DNA from: Mesorhizobium erdmanii USDA 3471
Lineage (GTDB): Bacteria; Pseudomonadota; Alphaproteobacteria; Rhizobiales; Rhizobiaceae
Length of the DNA: 64,000 nt
Direction: 5' to 3'
Assembly (NCBI RefSeq): GCF_000472705.1
Contig: NZ_AXAE01000018.1
Coordinates: 154 to 64,153, forward strand
Part shown: piece by piece, positions 55,633 through 64,000 of the stretch
Layout: each line of letters begins with the position of its first letter
Numbering within the stretch: position 1 is the stretch's first letter
Notes under the pieces: generated by a model
What the model was told of the DNA's origin: nothing
Database searches by the model: none
Seen by the model: the letters and a program-made list of their open reading frames with translations, nothing else
Made by a program: the position numbers and the translations under genes

Positions 55633-56634
55633 TCAGCGAACCTCGAAGCCAAAGGCGAGCGGGTCACGTTGGTCAACGAGAATGGTGTTGTAGCCAGTTA
55701 CCCGCGCCCAGCCGCCGATGCTCGGCCGGATGGCCGAGCGCCCCGCGACCGTTGCTTCGCTCTCGACGCGGCCGTGAAACAGGGTCCCGATGATGGATTC
55801 GTGCACGAAGGTGTCTCCGACCTTGAGCAGACCCTTGGCCACGCGCTGCGCCATGCGCGACGACGTGCCGGTTCCGCAGGGCGAGCGGTCGATGGCGCGC
55901 TCGCCATAAAACACAGCGTTGCGGGCGTCCGCCTCCGGATGCTTGGCCTTGTCCGCCCACATAACATGACTGACACCGGCGATGCGGTCGTCTTCGGGAT
56001 GCACTGGAGCGACCTTTTCCTGCACGAGCCGGCGCACCAGCGGGCTCAAATGGAGGATCTCCTCAGCGCTCATGCTGTCGAGACCGGCCCAGTTCTTTTG
56101 CGGCTCGATGATGGCATAAAAATTGCCGCCATAGGATACGTCCACCACCAGTTCACCCATGCCGGGTACGTCGATCGCGGTTTCGATGGCATGCAGATAG
56201 GCCGGCACGTTGAAGAGGCGAACTTCCTCCACAAAGCGGCCTTCACGACGATATTCAATCTCGACGCAACCGGCTGGAGCCTCGATAGCAAGCTTCCCTT
56301 CGATTTTTGGCAGGACGAGGCCCTGTTCTAAAGCGACCGTCACGGTGCCGATGGTGCCGTGACCACACATCGGCAGGCAGCCGGAAACCTCGATGAACAG
56401 CACACCGATATCGCAATCCTCACGTGACGGCGGATAGAGAATAGAGCCCGACATTACATCATGGCCGCGCGGTTCGAACATCAGCGCCCTGCGTACCCAG
56501 TCGTGCTCGGCTTGAAAAATCTGGCGCTTCTCGGCCATACTCACGTTGGGTAGCATCGGCGCGCCACCAGTGACGACGCGCACTGGGTTGCCGCAAGTAT
56601 GGGCGTCGACGCAGAAAAAGGTATGCGGGTTCAT
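55633..56634 (-). CDS. Proline racemase family protein, 4-hydroxyproline 2-epimerase type
   Basis: 333 residues from the ATG at 56634, which directly follows the previous gene; a longer upstream extension is not needed. The two catalytic cysteines expected of the proline-racemase/hydroxyproline-epimerase fold are present: C90 in PMCGHG and C253 in SPCGTGTS. It has the HTCGNP start typical of epimerases. It converts trans-4-hydroxy-L-proline to the cis-D form in the cytoplasm if the inference holds. It is the last gene of a compact minus-strand operon with D-amino-acid and DapA-family genes. Confidence 0.9.
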   Translation of the reverse strand: MNPHTFFCVDAHTCGNPVRVVTGGAPMLPNVSMAEKRQIFQAEHDWVRRALMFEPRGHDVMSGSILYPPSREDCDIGVLFIEVSGCLPMCGHGTIGTVTVALEQGLVLPKIEGKLAIEAPAGCVEIEYRREGRFVEEVRLFNVPAYLHAIETAIDVPGMGELVVDVSYGGNFYAIIEPQKNWAGLDSMSAEEILHLSPLVRRLVQEKVAPVHPEDDRIAGVSHVMWADKAKHPEADARNAVFYGERAIDRSPCGTGTSSRMAQRVAKGLLKVGDTFVHESIIGTLFHGRVESEATVAGRSAIRPSIGGWARVTGYNTILVDQRDPLAFGFEVR

Positions 56635-56650
56635 AGCGTAGGCTCCCGGT

Positions 56651-57877
56651 TCAGGAAAAACGACTGGCTGAGAATGGGCCGAGGTCGATCGGCGCGGTGC
56701 GGCCGGCAATCAGATCGGCAACGAGACGACCGGTGGTGGGGCCGAGCGTCAGTCCAATATGGCTGTGGCCATAGGCATGAATAACGTCGGGGCGATTGGG
56801 CGAGGGGCCGATGACTGGCAGGCTGTCGGGCGTGGTGGGACGATGACCCATCCACCGGGTACCGCCTTCGGTTTTGAGCCCTGGCAGATAAGGACGGGCC
56901 AAGGCGGCCAGCGCATCGCTGCGGGCATAGTTTGCGGGAGCATCGAGGCCGGCGAATTCCGCCGCCCCGCCGATCCGTAAGCCCATGTCCATCGGGGTTG
57001 CGACAAACTTGCGTTCGGCAAAAATTACCTCCCGGGTAAGAGACACGCCGGAATTTGGAATGGTAATGTTGTAGCCCCGCTCGCTTTCCAGGAGCACCCT
57101 GTCGCCGATCGTCGCCGCAAGCCGCGCAGACCATGCCCCGGCAGCGATGACCAGGCGGTCGAACGGCACGGTCTTTCCGTTCGAAAGCATAATCGCAGTG
57201 CCGGAAATCGCTACCGCTTCGCCTTGAACGATTGTCGCACCGAGTGCGGCAACGTGTTCGCGCAGCGTGTCTACGAGCCGCTTCGGGTCGGAGAAATGCG
57301 ACCATTGCGGCGTCAGCGCCGCGCGCACGACAGTTTTACTAAGCGCGGGTTCGAGCTGTCTCGCCTCGTTGCCATCCATTTCTTCGAAAATGCTGCCGTG
57401 GCCGCGGCGTAGTGCGCGGTCCGCGGCATCGGCGGCAAAGCCCGCTTCGGTCTCGTAGACCCAGAGTGCGCCGACGCGATGAAGTTCATTCGACAGGCCG
57501 AGCTCGTCCAACATTGGCAAGAAGTCGTCGTAAACAGACGCGGTCAGGGCTGCGAGCGCGGAGGTGAGCCGCAGCATTTCCCGGCGCGAGCCGCTTTTCA
57601 TGAAGCGTAATAGCCAAGGCACCAGCTTCGGAAAATGGCCAGGGCGCAAGGACAGCGGCCCGAGCGGATCGATCAGCCAGCCCGGCACTTTCCATACAAG
57701 CCCCGGCACACTTGCGGGAACAATCTCGGTAACGCCGAGGCCACCAGCGTTGCCGAAGGACGCCTTGTCGCCGGATGGATCGCGATCGACCAGCGTCACC
57801 GCGTGGCCCTCGGAAAGCAGCGCCCGCGCCGCGCTAAGGCCGACTATGCCGGTTCCAACAATGACGACATGGCTCAT
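56651..57877 (-). CDS. FAD-dependent D-amino-acid dehydrogenase (DadA-like)
   Basis: 408 residues from the ATG at 57877. The FAD-binding GTGIVGLSAARALL starts at residue 8, with a DAO fold throughout (RLVIAAGAWS, GHRPTTPDSLPVIGP, GHSHIGLTLGPTTGRLVADL). Such enzymes oxidise D-amino acids to imino acids; next to a hydroxyproline epimerase the likely substrate is cis-4-hydroxy-D-proline, giving a pyrroline product. The next gene starts 16 bases downstream. Confidence 0.9.
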   Translation of the reverse strand: MSHVVIVGTGIVGLSAARALLSEGHAVTLVDRDPSGDKASFGNAGGLGVTEIVPASVPGLVWKVPGWLIDPLGPLSLRPGHFPKLVPWLLRFMKSGSRREMLRLTSALAALTASVYDDFLPMLDELGLSNELHRVGALWVYETEAGFAADAADRALRRGHGSIFEEMDGNEARQLEPALSKTVVRAALTPQWSHFSDPKRLVDTLREHVAALGATIVQGEAVAISGTAIMLSNGKTVPFDRLVIAAGAWSARLAATIGDRVLLESERGYNITIPNSGVSLTREVIFAERKFVATPMDMGLRIGGAAEFAGLDAPANYARSDALAALARPYLPGLKTEGGTRWMGHRPTTPDSLPVIGPSPNRPDVIHAYGHSHIGLTLGPTTGRLVADLIAGRTAPIDLGPFSASRFS

Positions 57878-57945
57878 GCAGGTCTCCGGAGATCGGGGGG
57901 AAGGGCGACGGTCGACTTCCGTTCTCAGCCTTGCGGCCGTGGGTG

Positions 57946-58803
57946 TCACACAGGGGGATATCTAGAGTGGCTTGCAACCACCCACTCAAAAGCCAAAGCC
58001 ATTCCGCCAGCATCGCAAGATGGTGCCACGATGTCTGCAACTTCTTGAACGTGCTGCTTGGCATTCGAAACGGTGATTGCCAGCCCTGCCCAGCAAAGCA
58101 GACCCAAGTCATTATCGGAGTCGCCTGCTGCAGCAACGTCATTTGCACCAAGACCACACTCGCTCGCGATAAACGCAGCGGCGACTTCCTTTTGAACGCC
58201 TTTTGCGACCAGTTCCACAAGATTGGGACCCGATTGCGCTGCTGTGAGCGCGCCGGAAAACCTGCTCGATAGAAGCGAAATGGAAGCTTCGATTATCTCT
58301 TCGGGGAAAGTGCCAAGCAGTTTGAAAGGGGCCTTCGGTGCCTCGTTTGGTGTGCTGATGAGTTGAAGACGGTCGCCAGTGACGTCGGTGCGCCGTCTTG
58401 CGATGGCTTCATCGGACTCAAGAACGAAACAAGCCTCCAAATCGAACCAGATAGGGCTTCCGCCGAGGTCGTGGACCGATGTCATTGCTTCAAGCGCTGT
58501 TTCGCGATCAAGGCGCGCTTCCTTCAGTGTAGTTCTGGATGATAGCGCTCCGATCCACGCGCCGTTGAAGCAGCAAACCGTATCCGATGCACCCACGTCG
58601 GCATGCACGCGTTCCAACCCCACAGGTGATCGCGCTGATGCCAGGATGAGGGGAACCTTTACCGAATGTAGCGACCGAGCCGCCGCCGCAACGGTTGGGA
58701 GCAAGACATGATTATGCGTCAGGAGCGTTCGATCGACATCGCAAACGAAAAGCCGTGGCACCGCGGTTCTGCAGCGCTCGTTTGCGAATGTGAGACTAGA
58801 CAT
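57946..58803 (-). CDS. HAD-superfamily phosphatase (Cof-type)
   Basis: 285 residues from the ATG at 58803, which overlaps the end of the alanine racemase gene by eight bases. The HAD motif DVDRTLL (about residue 20) supplies the nucleophile aspartate and GDSDNDLGLL is motif IV. It is in the Cof/sugar-phosphatase branch. Its role in the operon is unclear; it may hydrolyse a phosphorylated by-product. Confidence 0.85.
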   Translation of the reverse strand: MSSLTFANERCRTAVPRLFVCDVDRTLLTHNHVLLPTVAAAARSLHSVKVPLILASARSPVGLERVHADVGASDTVCCFNGAWIGALSSRTTLKEARLDRETALEAMTSVHDLGGSPIWFDLEACFVLESDEAIARRRTDVTGDRLQLISTPNEAPKAPFKLLGTFPEEIIEASISLLSSRFSGALTAAQSGPNLVELVAKGVQKEVAAAFIASECGLGANDVAAAGDSDNDLGLLCWAGLAITVSNAKQHVQEVADIVAPSCDAGGMALAFEWVVASHSRYPPV

Positions 58804-59938
58804 TTGTCTCCCCATTCACGAAGAAGCGCTTACAGCCCCGGCCAAGCGCAATTATCGCTTCATGCTCGTTTGTAGCGATGGTTTCAGCGACTTCCCGGTA
58901 GGTGATCGTATTGCCGACAATTTCGGCCGCTGCCCCGACATGCACTGCCGTTTCGGGGAATGCCGAGATATCGACGGTTGTCAGGTCCATTGAGACGCGG
59001 CCGATTACGGGCGCGCGCAGGCCGCCGAACACGACAGAACCCCTGTTGCTGTTGTCGCGCATGAATCCGTTCGCGTAACCAATGGCGAGAATTGCGATTC
59101 GTCGCGGGGCGGGCGCATGCCAGGTGGAGGAGTAACCGACGGGATCGCCCTTCTTAAGCGTCCTGATCTGGACCACAGGCGCGAGGATGGTCGCAGGTTG
59201 TTCCATCGGATTATCCGCATCGGCAAGCGGGTTGATCCCGAAGGTCGATTTGCCGGGGCGGACAATGTCTCCGTGCAGTTCGCTTCCAAGAAAAACACCA
59301 CAGGAATTCGCGATTGAAAGTGGCGCGATCGGCAAGGGCTTAGCACGCTCGGTAAGGCGGGATACTTGAAGGTGACAAAGATCGAGATCGACATCGTCGG
59401 CTGAAGCGAAATGCGTCATATAGGCCTGAACACTGCAGGACGCGAGCAAGGGCTCAGCCCGCTCATCATCCTCGGGGGCAAGACCAAGTCTGTTCATGGC
59501 GGTATCAAGATGAATGAAGGCCGGAATCCTCTGGGCGGTCTGCTTTGCCACAGCCGAGATCACATGAAGTTGCTCCAGCGAATTGACCACGGGAATGATG
59601 TCCCGCGCCCGGGTCTCGGCCATATCCGCCAACGAAATGCCGTCGAGGACGGCGATGCGTGGCCCGGCGCCAAGATCGGCGCGAAGCGTCAAAGCATCCT
59701 CGAAACGGGCTGAAAAAAACAACTCTGCGCCAATCTTCCGTAGCGCACGCGATGCCTCGCGCATCCCGTGGCCATAGCCATCGCCTTTGACGATGGCTGC
59801 ACATGTGCCACTCGTCATCTGCTCCAGCTTGCAAAAGTTGCGCTGGATGGCACCAAGGTCGACCAGCATGACCGGCCCACTGGAAAGGCTACGTCGCGCG
59901 TCGTGCGGTAAGGCGGCGAGGGAATGGGGACGGGTCAT
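58796..59938 (-). CDS. alr: Alanine racemase
   Basis: 380 residues with the PLP-binding lysine K51 in AIVKGDGYGHG, the second-domain catalytic tyrosine in GYSSTWHAP and the GRVSMDLT segment. It is the standard family length. It interconverts L- and D-alanine with PLP in the cytoplasm. It overlaps the HAD gene (ATGTCTAG). Its place in a D-amino-acid operon suggests a catabolic rather than cell-wall role (inference). Confidence 0.93.
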   Translation of the reverse strand: MTRPHSLAALPHDARRSLSSGPVMLVDLGAIQRNFCKLEQMTSGTCAAIVKGDGYGHGMREASRALRKIGAELFFSARFEDALTLRADLGAGPRIAVLDGISLADMAETRARDIIPVVNSLEQLHVISAVAKQTAQRIPAFIHLDTAMNRLGLAPEDDERAEPLLASCSVQAYMTHFASADDVDLDLCHLQVSRLTERAKPLPIAPLSIANSCGVFLGSELHGDIVRPGKSTFGINPLADADNPMEQPATILAPVVQIRTLKKGDPVGYSSTWHAPAPRRIAILAIGYANGFMRDNSNRGSVVFGGLRAPVIGRVSMDLTTVDISAFPETAVHVGAAAEIVGNTITYREVAETIATNEHEAIIALGRGCKRFFVNGETNV

Positions 59939-59997
59939 CGGAACCGGAGTATCAGAGGCTCCGAGCCGCCCGATGTCGGGCAGCCCGGATCTTGGGA

Positions 59998-60870
59998 TCA
60001 GGCCGAAAGCGCCTCGACTGCGGCTTCGACCAGCTTCATCTCATCTGCCTTCAGCGGTGGCACAGGCATGCGGCACAGGCCGACCCTACGGCCGGTCATC
60101 TCGCTCCCGGCCTTAGCGACCGGGTTGAAGGGCAGCGTCCAGAGCAGACGGCTGATCGGCTGGAGCGTCTTCCAGACCTTCTCCGCCTGCTCGTAGTCCT
60201 TCGACTTCACCAGGTCCCACAGCTTGCGGATCTGTGCGGGCGCTACGTTGCCGGAGCCGGTAAACAAACCGGCGGCGCCGTTCACGAGCGCGAAAAAATT
60301 GAGAAAGTCACAGCCGCAGAACACTTTGGCCCCCTGCCCCGCCAGCTTTTCAATCCGGCTGGGATCGGCGGTGCTGTCCTTGATGTAATCTACCCCGTCG
60401 ATCTCCGAAAAGCGGGCAAAGATTTCCGGGGTGATGTCGAACTGGGTATAGGCGGGAATGTTGTAGGCCATGATCGGGGTTCTGATCGCCTTGGCGATTT
60501 GTTCATAGTGCCAGCGCACCCCGTCTTCACCCGGGCCTTCGAAATAAGGCGGCAGGACCAGAACCGCATCAGCGCCCACGCCTTCCGCATGCTTGGAGTT
60601 CTCCACTGCATCTTCGGTCCGGATCGCCGAGGTCTGGACAATCACTTTGGCTCGGCCATTGACGCGTCTGCAGGCCACTTCGGCCAGCTCGCGTTTTTCG
60701 GATTCTGACAGGAACGGAAATTCACCGGTCCCGCCATTGACCGCAATGATGTGCACAGCGTTTTCGACAAGCGAGTCAATGTTTGCCTCGAACGCCGCAA
60801 TGTCGACAGTTGCGCCATTGTCCTTGAACGGAGTGCAGATGGGTACGCAGACGCCTTCCAGATTGCTCAT
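59998..60870 (-). CDS. DapA-family (dihydrodipicolinate synthase-like) lyase
   Basis: 290 residues with the (beta/alpha)8 DapA plan: GGTGEFPFLSESEK near residue 46, Y136 (AYNIPAYT) and the Schiff-base lysine K164 (DYIKDST). Members cleave or deaminate 2-oxo acids; in hydroxyproline catabolism a DapA-like deaminase converts the pyrroline intermediate to 2-oxoglutarate semialdehyde, but this protein's sequence is not close to the HypD I remember. The function is therefore tentative. It lies 59 bases upstream of the alanine racemase gene. Confidence 0.85.
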   Translation of the reverse strand: MSNLEGVCVPICTPFKDNGATVDIAAFEANIDSLVENAVHIIAVNGGTGEFPFLSESEKRELAEVACRRVNGRAKVIVQTSAIRTEDAVENSKHAEGVGADAVLVLPPYFEGPGEDGVRWHYEQIAKAIRTPIMAYNIPAYTQFDITPEIFARFSEIDGVDYIKDSTADPSRIEKLAGQGAKVFCGCDFLNFFALVNGAAGLFTGSGNVAPAQIRKLWDLVKSKDYEQAEKVWKTLQPISRLLWTLPFNPVAKAGSEMTGRRVGLCRMPVPPLKADEMKLVEAAVEALSA

Positions 60871-60949
60871 ACTGGTCTCCTTGTTGAATGGCCCGTATAG
60901 GGCGGACGATCCTTTTGTTTCCAGGGCACATGCGCCTTGAGAAACTGTG

Positions 60950-61545
60950 CAAACGGGTCAACGAAGCCGGATCCAAATCGCCTTTGTTCGGAATATTGAT
61001 CGTGCGCGGCAAGGCCCTTTTCCCGGACCCTAGAAACCAAGTTCCTTGTAGCCGCCGAACAGCACGGCGAGGTCGCTCTCAGAAAAGCATTTGACGGACA
61101 CGGTTCCTGGCTTAGCAATTCGGTGGCCGACGTGAGGTTGTCGATATAGAGTTGCGAGGCCAAACCGCAGTTTGTATTGTTCTCGACTTTGATGGCTTCT
61201 TCCTCGATCTCGGTTGCCGACAGCACCGAGCCAGAGATTTCTTCGCGTACCTTAGTCGACCCGGCAATCGATAGGAAATCTTCAGCGTTGACGTTCCAGC
61301 GCTTTGCGAGATCTTCGGCGGCAACGAGCGGGGATTCGACGACGTCGGACCGGCCGATCCCCGAAAAAGCAACTTGGAGATGGTACCCGGCGCCGCGCAA
61401 ACGCCCTTGGGTGTCAGCGATGTCGTTCCGATACGTACCGGAGTTATGCGATCGCACCAGAGCCGGGTTGGTCCAGAAGACCGGCTCCCGCGTCGAGAGC
61501 CGGGCGGCAAGCCGATCTTCGTCCTGGCTTATGTCGTCGAGCATA
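60950..61545 (-). pseudogene. Chimeric pseudogene: D-serine ammonia-lyase-like start joined to aldehyde dehydrogenase end
   Basis: On the minus strand the first part (about 61545-61230) reads EPVFWTNPALV and ESPLVAAEDLAKRW and IAGSTKV, resembling the start of D-serine ammonia-lyase (DsdA). It then switches near 61220 to EAIKVENNTNCGLASQLYIDNL, an aldehyde dehydrogenase tail also seen at the end of the gene at 61642-63120, followed in another frame by VLFGGYKELGF. Stops and frameshifts make it non-functional. It seems to be a leftover of a gene rearrangement inside the operon. Confidence 0.65.
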
Positions 61546-61641
61546 CGATGTCCCTGACGCGAATGCTTCCGATCCCCACTGGAATGACCCGGCCGGGGGG
61601 CGGCTCCGGCGGCCATTCCGTCCACCTGGACCCTGCGCTGA

Positions 61642-63120
61642 CTATCTCAGTTGAATCCAGATGGCCTTTGTTTCGGTATACTGGTCGTGGGCCGCGAAGC
61701 CCTTGTCCTTCCCGCCGAAGCCGGACTCCTTGTAGCCGCCGAAGGGGACCGCGAAGTCGCCTTCGGAGTAGCAATTGACCGAAACGGTGCCGGCGCGGAT
61801 CGACCTTGCGATCAGATGCGCCCGGTTGAGGTCGTTCGTATAGAGCGACGCCGCCAAGCCGTAATTGGTATCGTTCGCGATGCGCACGGCTTCGGCGTCG
61901 TCACGGACGCTGATGACTGACAGGACGGGGCCGAAAATCTCCTCGCGCGCGATCACCATGTCGTTCGTCACGCCTTCGAAGATGGTCGGCTCGATGAAGT
62001 AGCCGCCGGTGTCCTTCAATACCTGGTTGCCGCCGAGCGTCAGCTTCGCGCCCTCGGATTGGCCCTTCCCGATGTAAGAGAGGACCTTTTGCATATGCGG
62101 CTCCTCGATCATGGCGCCGATCTTGGTAGCGGAATCCAGCGGATCTCCGACCTTCCAGGTCTTGACGGTTTCCTTGAGCTTTTCGAGCAGAGGTTCGCGG
62201 ATTTTCTCGGAGACGATCAGGCGTGTGCCGGCGGAGCAGTTCTCCCCCTGGCAAAACAGGAAGCCAGCTGCGATCTGCTCGACCACCGGGGTGAAGTCGG
62301 TCACATCGTCGAGCACGATTGCCGGGCTCTTGCCACCGCATTCCAAAACGATGCGCTTCATGTTCGATTCGGCGGCGTATTTCAGGAAGTAGCGGCCGAC
62401 CTCGCCGGAACCCGTAAAGCTGATGCAGTCCACGTCCATGTGCAGGCCGAGCGCACGGCCGGCTGTCGGGCCCATACCTGGCACGACGTTAAGCACGCCC
62501 TCGGGAAGGCCGGCTTCGGCGGCGATGGCCGCAAGGCGCAGCAGCGAGAGCGAGGTTAGTTCCGCCGGCTTGATGACGATGGAATTGCCGGCGGCGAGCG
62601 CAGGCGCAATCTTCCACATGGCGACAAACAGCGGGAAATTCCACGGCAGGACCGCGCCGACAACCCCGACCGGTTCGCGCACGATCATGGAAACGACGTC
62701 TACCGGGGCGGGAGACATCTGGTCGTAGAGCTTGTCTGTCGCCTCGGCATGCCAGCGTAGCGTCTCGATGCTGTCGGGCAGATCTACGTTGCGGGAATCA
62801 TTGAGAGGTTTCCCGCAGTCGAGCGTCTCGATCAGCGCGAGTTCTTCGATGTTCTTTTCGATCAGATCGGCGAAGCGGAGAAGGGTCTTCTTGCGGTCGC
62901 GCGGCGTTTGGCGCGACCACGACCCGCCTTCGAAAGAAGCGCGCGCGGCTGCGACGGCCTTATTAATATCGGCCTCATCGCCCGAGGAAACCTGCGCCAA
63001 TTCTTTGCCTGTGGCAGGGTTCAAAGTCGCAAACGTTTCGCCGCGTTCGGTGCCGCAATATTCGCCGTTGATGAATGGGCGCGTCTCGAACGTCGCGGGG
63101 ATCTTGATATTGACAGTCAT
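61642..63120 (-). CDS. Aldehyde dehydrogenase (PuuC/2-oxoglutarate-semialdehyde dehydrogenase type)
   Basis: 492 residues; VLPWNFPLFVAMWKIAPAL, FTGSGEVGRYF, general base E260 (VLECGGKSP) and nucleophile C295 (GENCSAGTR). The branch includes gamma-glutamyl-gamma-aminobutyraldehyde and betaine-aldehyde dehydrogenases. In this operon it could oxidise 2-oxoglutarate semialdehyde to 2-oxoglutarate (inference). It ends 28 bases from the next gene upstream. A damaged copy of its C-terminus lies at about 61220-60960. Confidence 0.92.
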   Translation of the reverse strand: MTVNIKIPATFETRPFINGEYCGTERGETFATLNPATGKELAQVSSGDEADINKAVAAARASFEGGSWSRQTPRDRKKTLLRFADLIEKNIEELALIETLDCGKPLNDSRNVDLPDSIETLRWHAEATDKLYDQMSPAPVDVVSMIVREPVGVVGAVLPWNFPLFVAMWKIAPALAAGNSIVIKPAELTSLSLLRLAAIAAEAGLPEGVLNVVPGMGPTAGRALGLHMDVDCISFTGSGEVGRYFLKYAAESNMKRIVLECGGKSPAIVLDDVTDFTPVVEQIAAGFLFCQGENCSAGTRLIVSEKIREPLLEKLKETVKTWKVGDPLDSATKIGAMIEEPHMQKVLSYIGKGQSEGAKLTLGGNQVLKDTGGYFIEPTIFEGVTNDMVIAREEIFGPVLSVISVRDDAEAVRIANDTNYGLAASLYTNDLNRAHLIARSIRAGTVSVNCYSEGDFAVPFGGYKESGFGGKDKGFAAHDQYTETKAIWIQLR

Positions 63121-63148
63121 CTTATGTCCTCTACCGGTTGGGGTACTT

Positions 63149-64000
63149 TCAATGCACCCAAGAGGCTATGTTCTGCGACTTGAGGTCTTTGTAGAGCTTG
63201 CGGAATTCGGAGCGCTCCGCATCGGACAGACCGATCAGCGGCGCGCGCACATCGCCGATCGGAATGCCCGCGAGCGACGCACCGTATTTGACGTACTGAT
63301 TGTACTTGCCGCCGTTCTCCAGCAAGTAGATCAAAGGCATCATTGCCTTCATCAGCTTGCGTCCCAGCAGAAAGTCTTCCTTCTCGACGCACGCGTTGTA
63401 TAGGGCGACGTGTTCTGCCGGCAGGAAGTTGGAAGCGCCGGCGATCCAGGAGCGTGTCCCCCACAGGAATTGGTCCAGGACCTGATCATCGAAACCGCAG
63501 ACACGTTGCAGCTCGGGATAGAGGACCATGTGCTGGTAGTAGCGAGAGATTGAACCACTCGATTCCTTGATGGCGAAGATCTTCTTGATATCGAGGACGC
63601 CTTCGAGGAACTCCTTGTCCATATCCACGCCGGTGCGCGCGGGGAAATTATAGAGGATGATCGGCAGCGAGGTGCTCTTCGCGATGTTGCGGAAATGCGC
63701 AATGAGTTCCGACCTTCCCGGTAGGGAGTAAGGCGGGGCTGCCAGCAACTGCGCCTCGTAGCCTAAGCCCTCGGCGAATTTGCTGAGCTCAACCGTCTCC
63801 TCGGGCCGCATGCTGTTGGCGCCGACATAAAGCGGAATTCGGTCCTTCACAACCTCGGCCACGCCCGCCAGGACGGCTTTCCGTTCCTCGAGTGTCTGAG
63901 AATAGTATTCGCCGGTGGAGCCACCCGGAATGAGGGCGTGCACGCCGTTGGAGACGAGAAACTCAACGAGCTTGTCCAAGGCCTTCAGGTCCAGACGGCC
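63149..64000 (-). CDS. DapA-family lyase, partial (runs off right edge)
   Basis: At least 276 residues; upstream of the internal TTG/ATG-like start the frame stays open to the edge (GRLDLKALDKL), so the true start lies beyond the window. It has the DapA motifs GGSTGEYYS, ILYNFPARTG (tyrosine) and FAIKESSG (Schiff-base lysine). It is distinct from the DapA-like protein at 59998 and of a slightly different branch. It is the first visible gene of the minus-strand operon. Confidence 0.88.
   Translation of the reverse strand, partial: GRLDLKALDKLVEFLVSNGVHALIPGGSTGEYYSQTLEERKAVLAGVAEVVKDRIPLYVGANSMRPEETVELSKFAEGLGYEAQLLAAPPYSLPGRSELIAHFRNIAKSTSLPIILYNFPARTGVDMDKEFLEGVLDIKKIFAIKESSGSISRYYQHMVLYPELQRVCGFDDQVLDQFLWGTRSWIAGASNFLPAEHVALYNACVEKEDFLLGRKLMKAMMPLIYLLENGGKYNQYVKYGASLAGIPIGDVRAPLIGLSDAERSEFRKLYKDLKSQNIASWVH

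Noticed and set aside
55669-56331. 220-codon plus-strand frame
   Set aside because: Antisense to the epimerase-type racemase gene, which has both catalytic cysteines.
59992-60708. 238-codon plus-strand frame
   Set aside because: Antisense to the DapA-family gene with visible Y136 and K164.
1-64000. CRISPR arrays, tRNA or rRNA genes
   Set aside because: No regularly spaced short repeats, no tRNA-like cloverleaf and no rRNA-like sequence were seen on reading; a dedicated search was not possible.

Overview
This 64 kb window looks like part of an accessory replicon or genomic island of a rhizobium-type alphaproteobacterium (Mesorhizobium, Rhizobium or Sinorhizobium grade). The evidence is GC-rich coding, Tat-type signals on oligopeptide-class binding proteins, and remnants of insertion sequences (IS110, ISKra4, IS6, Tn3 and an OrfA-type IS) of kinds common on rhizobial plasmids. 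This placement is an inference from gene style; no rRNA, replication or core gene is present, and I found no tRNA or CRISPR array.

Layout. 0-1.65 kb: patchwork of IS pieces. 1.86-6.4 kb (minus): serine hydrolase, M81 peptidase and an ABC binding protein. 6.7-13.0 kb: a LysR regulator divergent from an MttB-family methyltransferase, an enolase-superfamily protein and a dimethylglycine/sarcosine dehydrogenase-like enzyme. 13.3-18.8 kb (plus): binding protein, broken permease, CocE/NonD hydrolase and an M24 creatinase-like protein. 18.96-19.5 kb: IS remnant. 19.7-26.2 kb: aldehyde dehydrogenase, MocR regulator, ferredoxin reductase, Rieske ferredoxin and aldo/keto reductase. 26.7-30.3 kb (minus): a double metallo-beta-lactamase-fold protein and an M20 amidohydrolase. 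31.1-38.0 kb (minus): a complete Dpp-type importer (fused double ATPase, two permeases, binding protein) behind a Rieske protein and an ACMSD-like amidohydrolase. 38.1-43.2 kb: IS and transposon graveyard around an HpcH/HpaI aldolase, including an etfA fragment spliced between two IS pieces. 43.5-51.7 kb (minus): a second complete importer with two ATPases, a serine hydrolase and a second M24 protein. 51.8-54.2 kb: a third binding protein followed by ruined permease genes. 54.4-55.6 kb: IS110 debris. 55.6-64 kb (minus): a compact operon with 4-hydroxyproline epimerase-type racemase, D-amino-acid dehydrogenase-like oxidase, HAD phosphatase, alanine racemase, two DapA-family lyases and an aldehyde dehydrogenase.

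How it may work together (inference). Oligopeptide-class importers take up small amide or peptide-like compounds. An unusual number of unrelated amide, ester or peptide hydrolases (two beta-lactamase-fold serine hydrolases, M81, two M24, M20, CocE, double MBL) sit beside them, followed by redox and C-C cleaving enzymes. The last operon matches the enzyme classes of trans-4-hydroxyproline degradation (epimerase, FAD oxidase, DapA-family deaminase, 2-oxoglutarate-semialdehyde dehydrogenase) with added D-amino-acid functions. Three related binding-protein modules occur, two of which have lost their permeases, so their binding proteins may use the surviving transporter. Substrates cannot be deduced from sequence alone.
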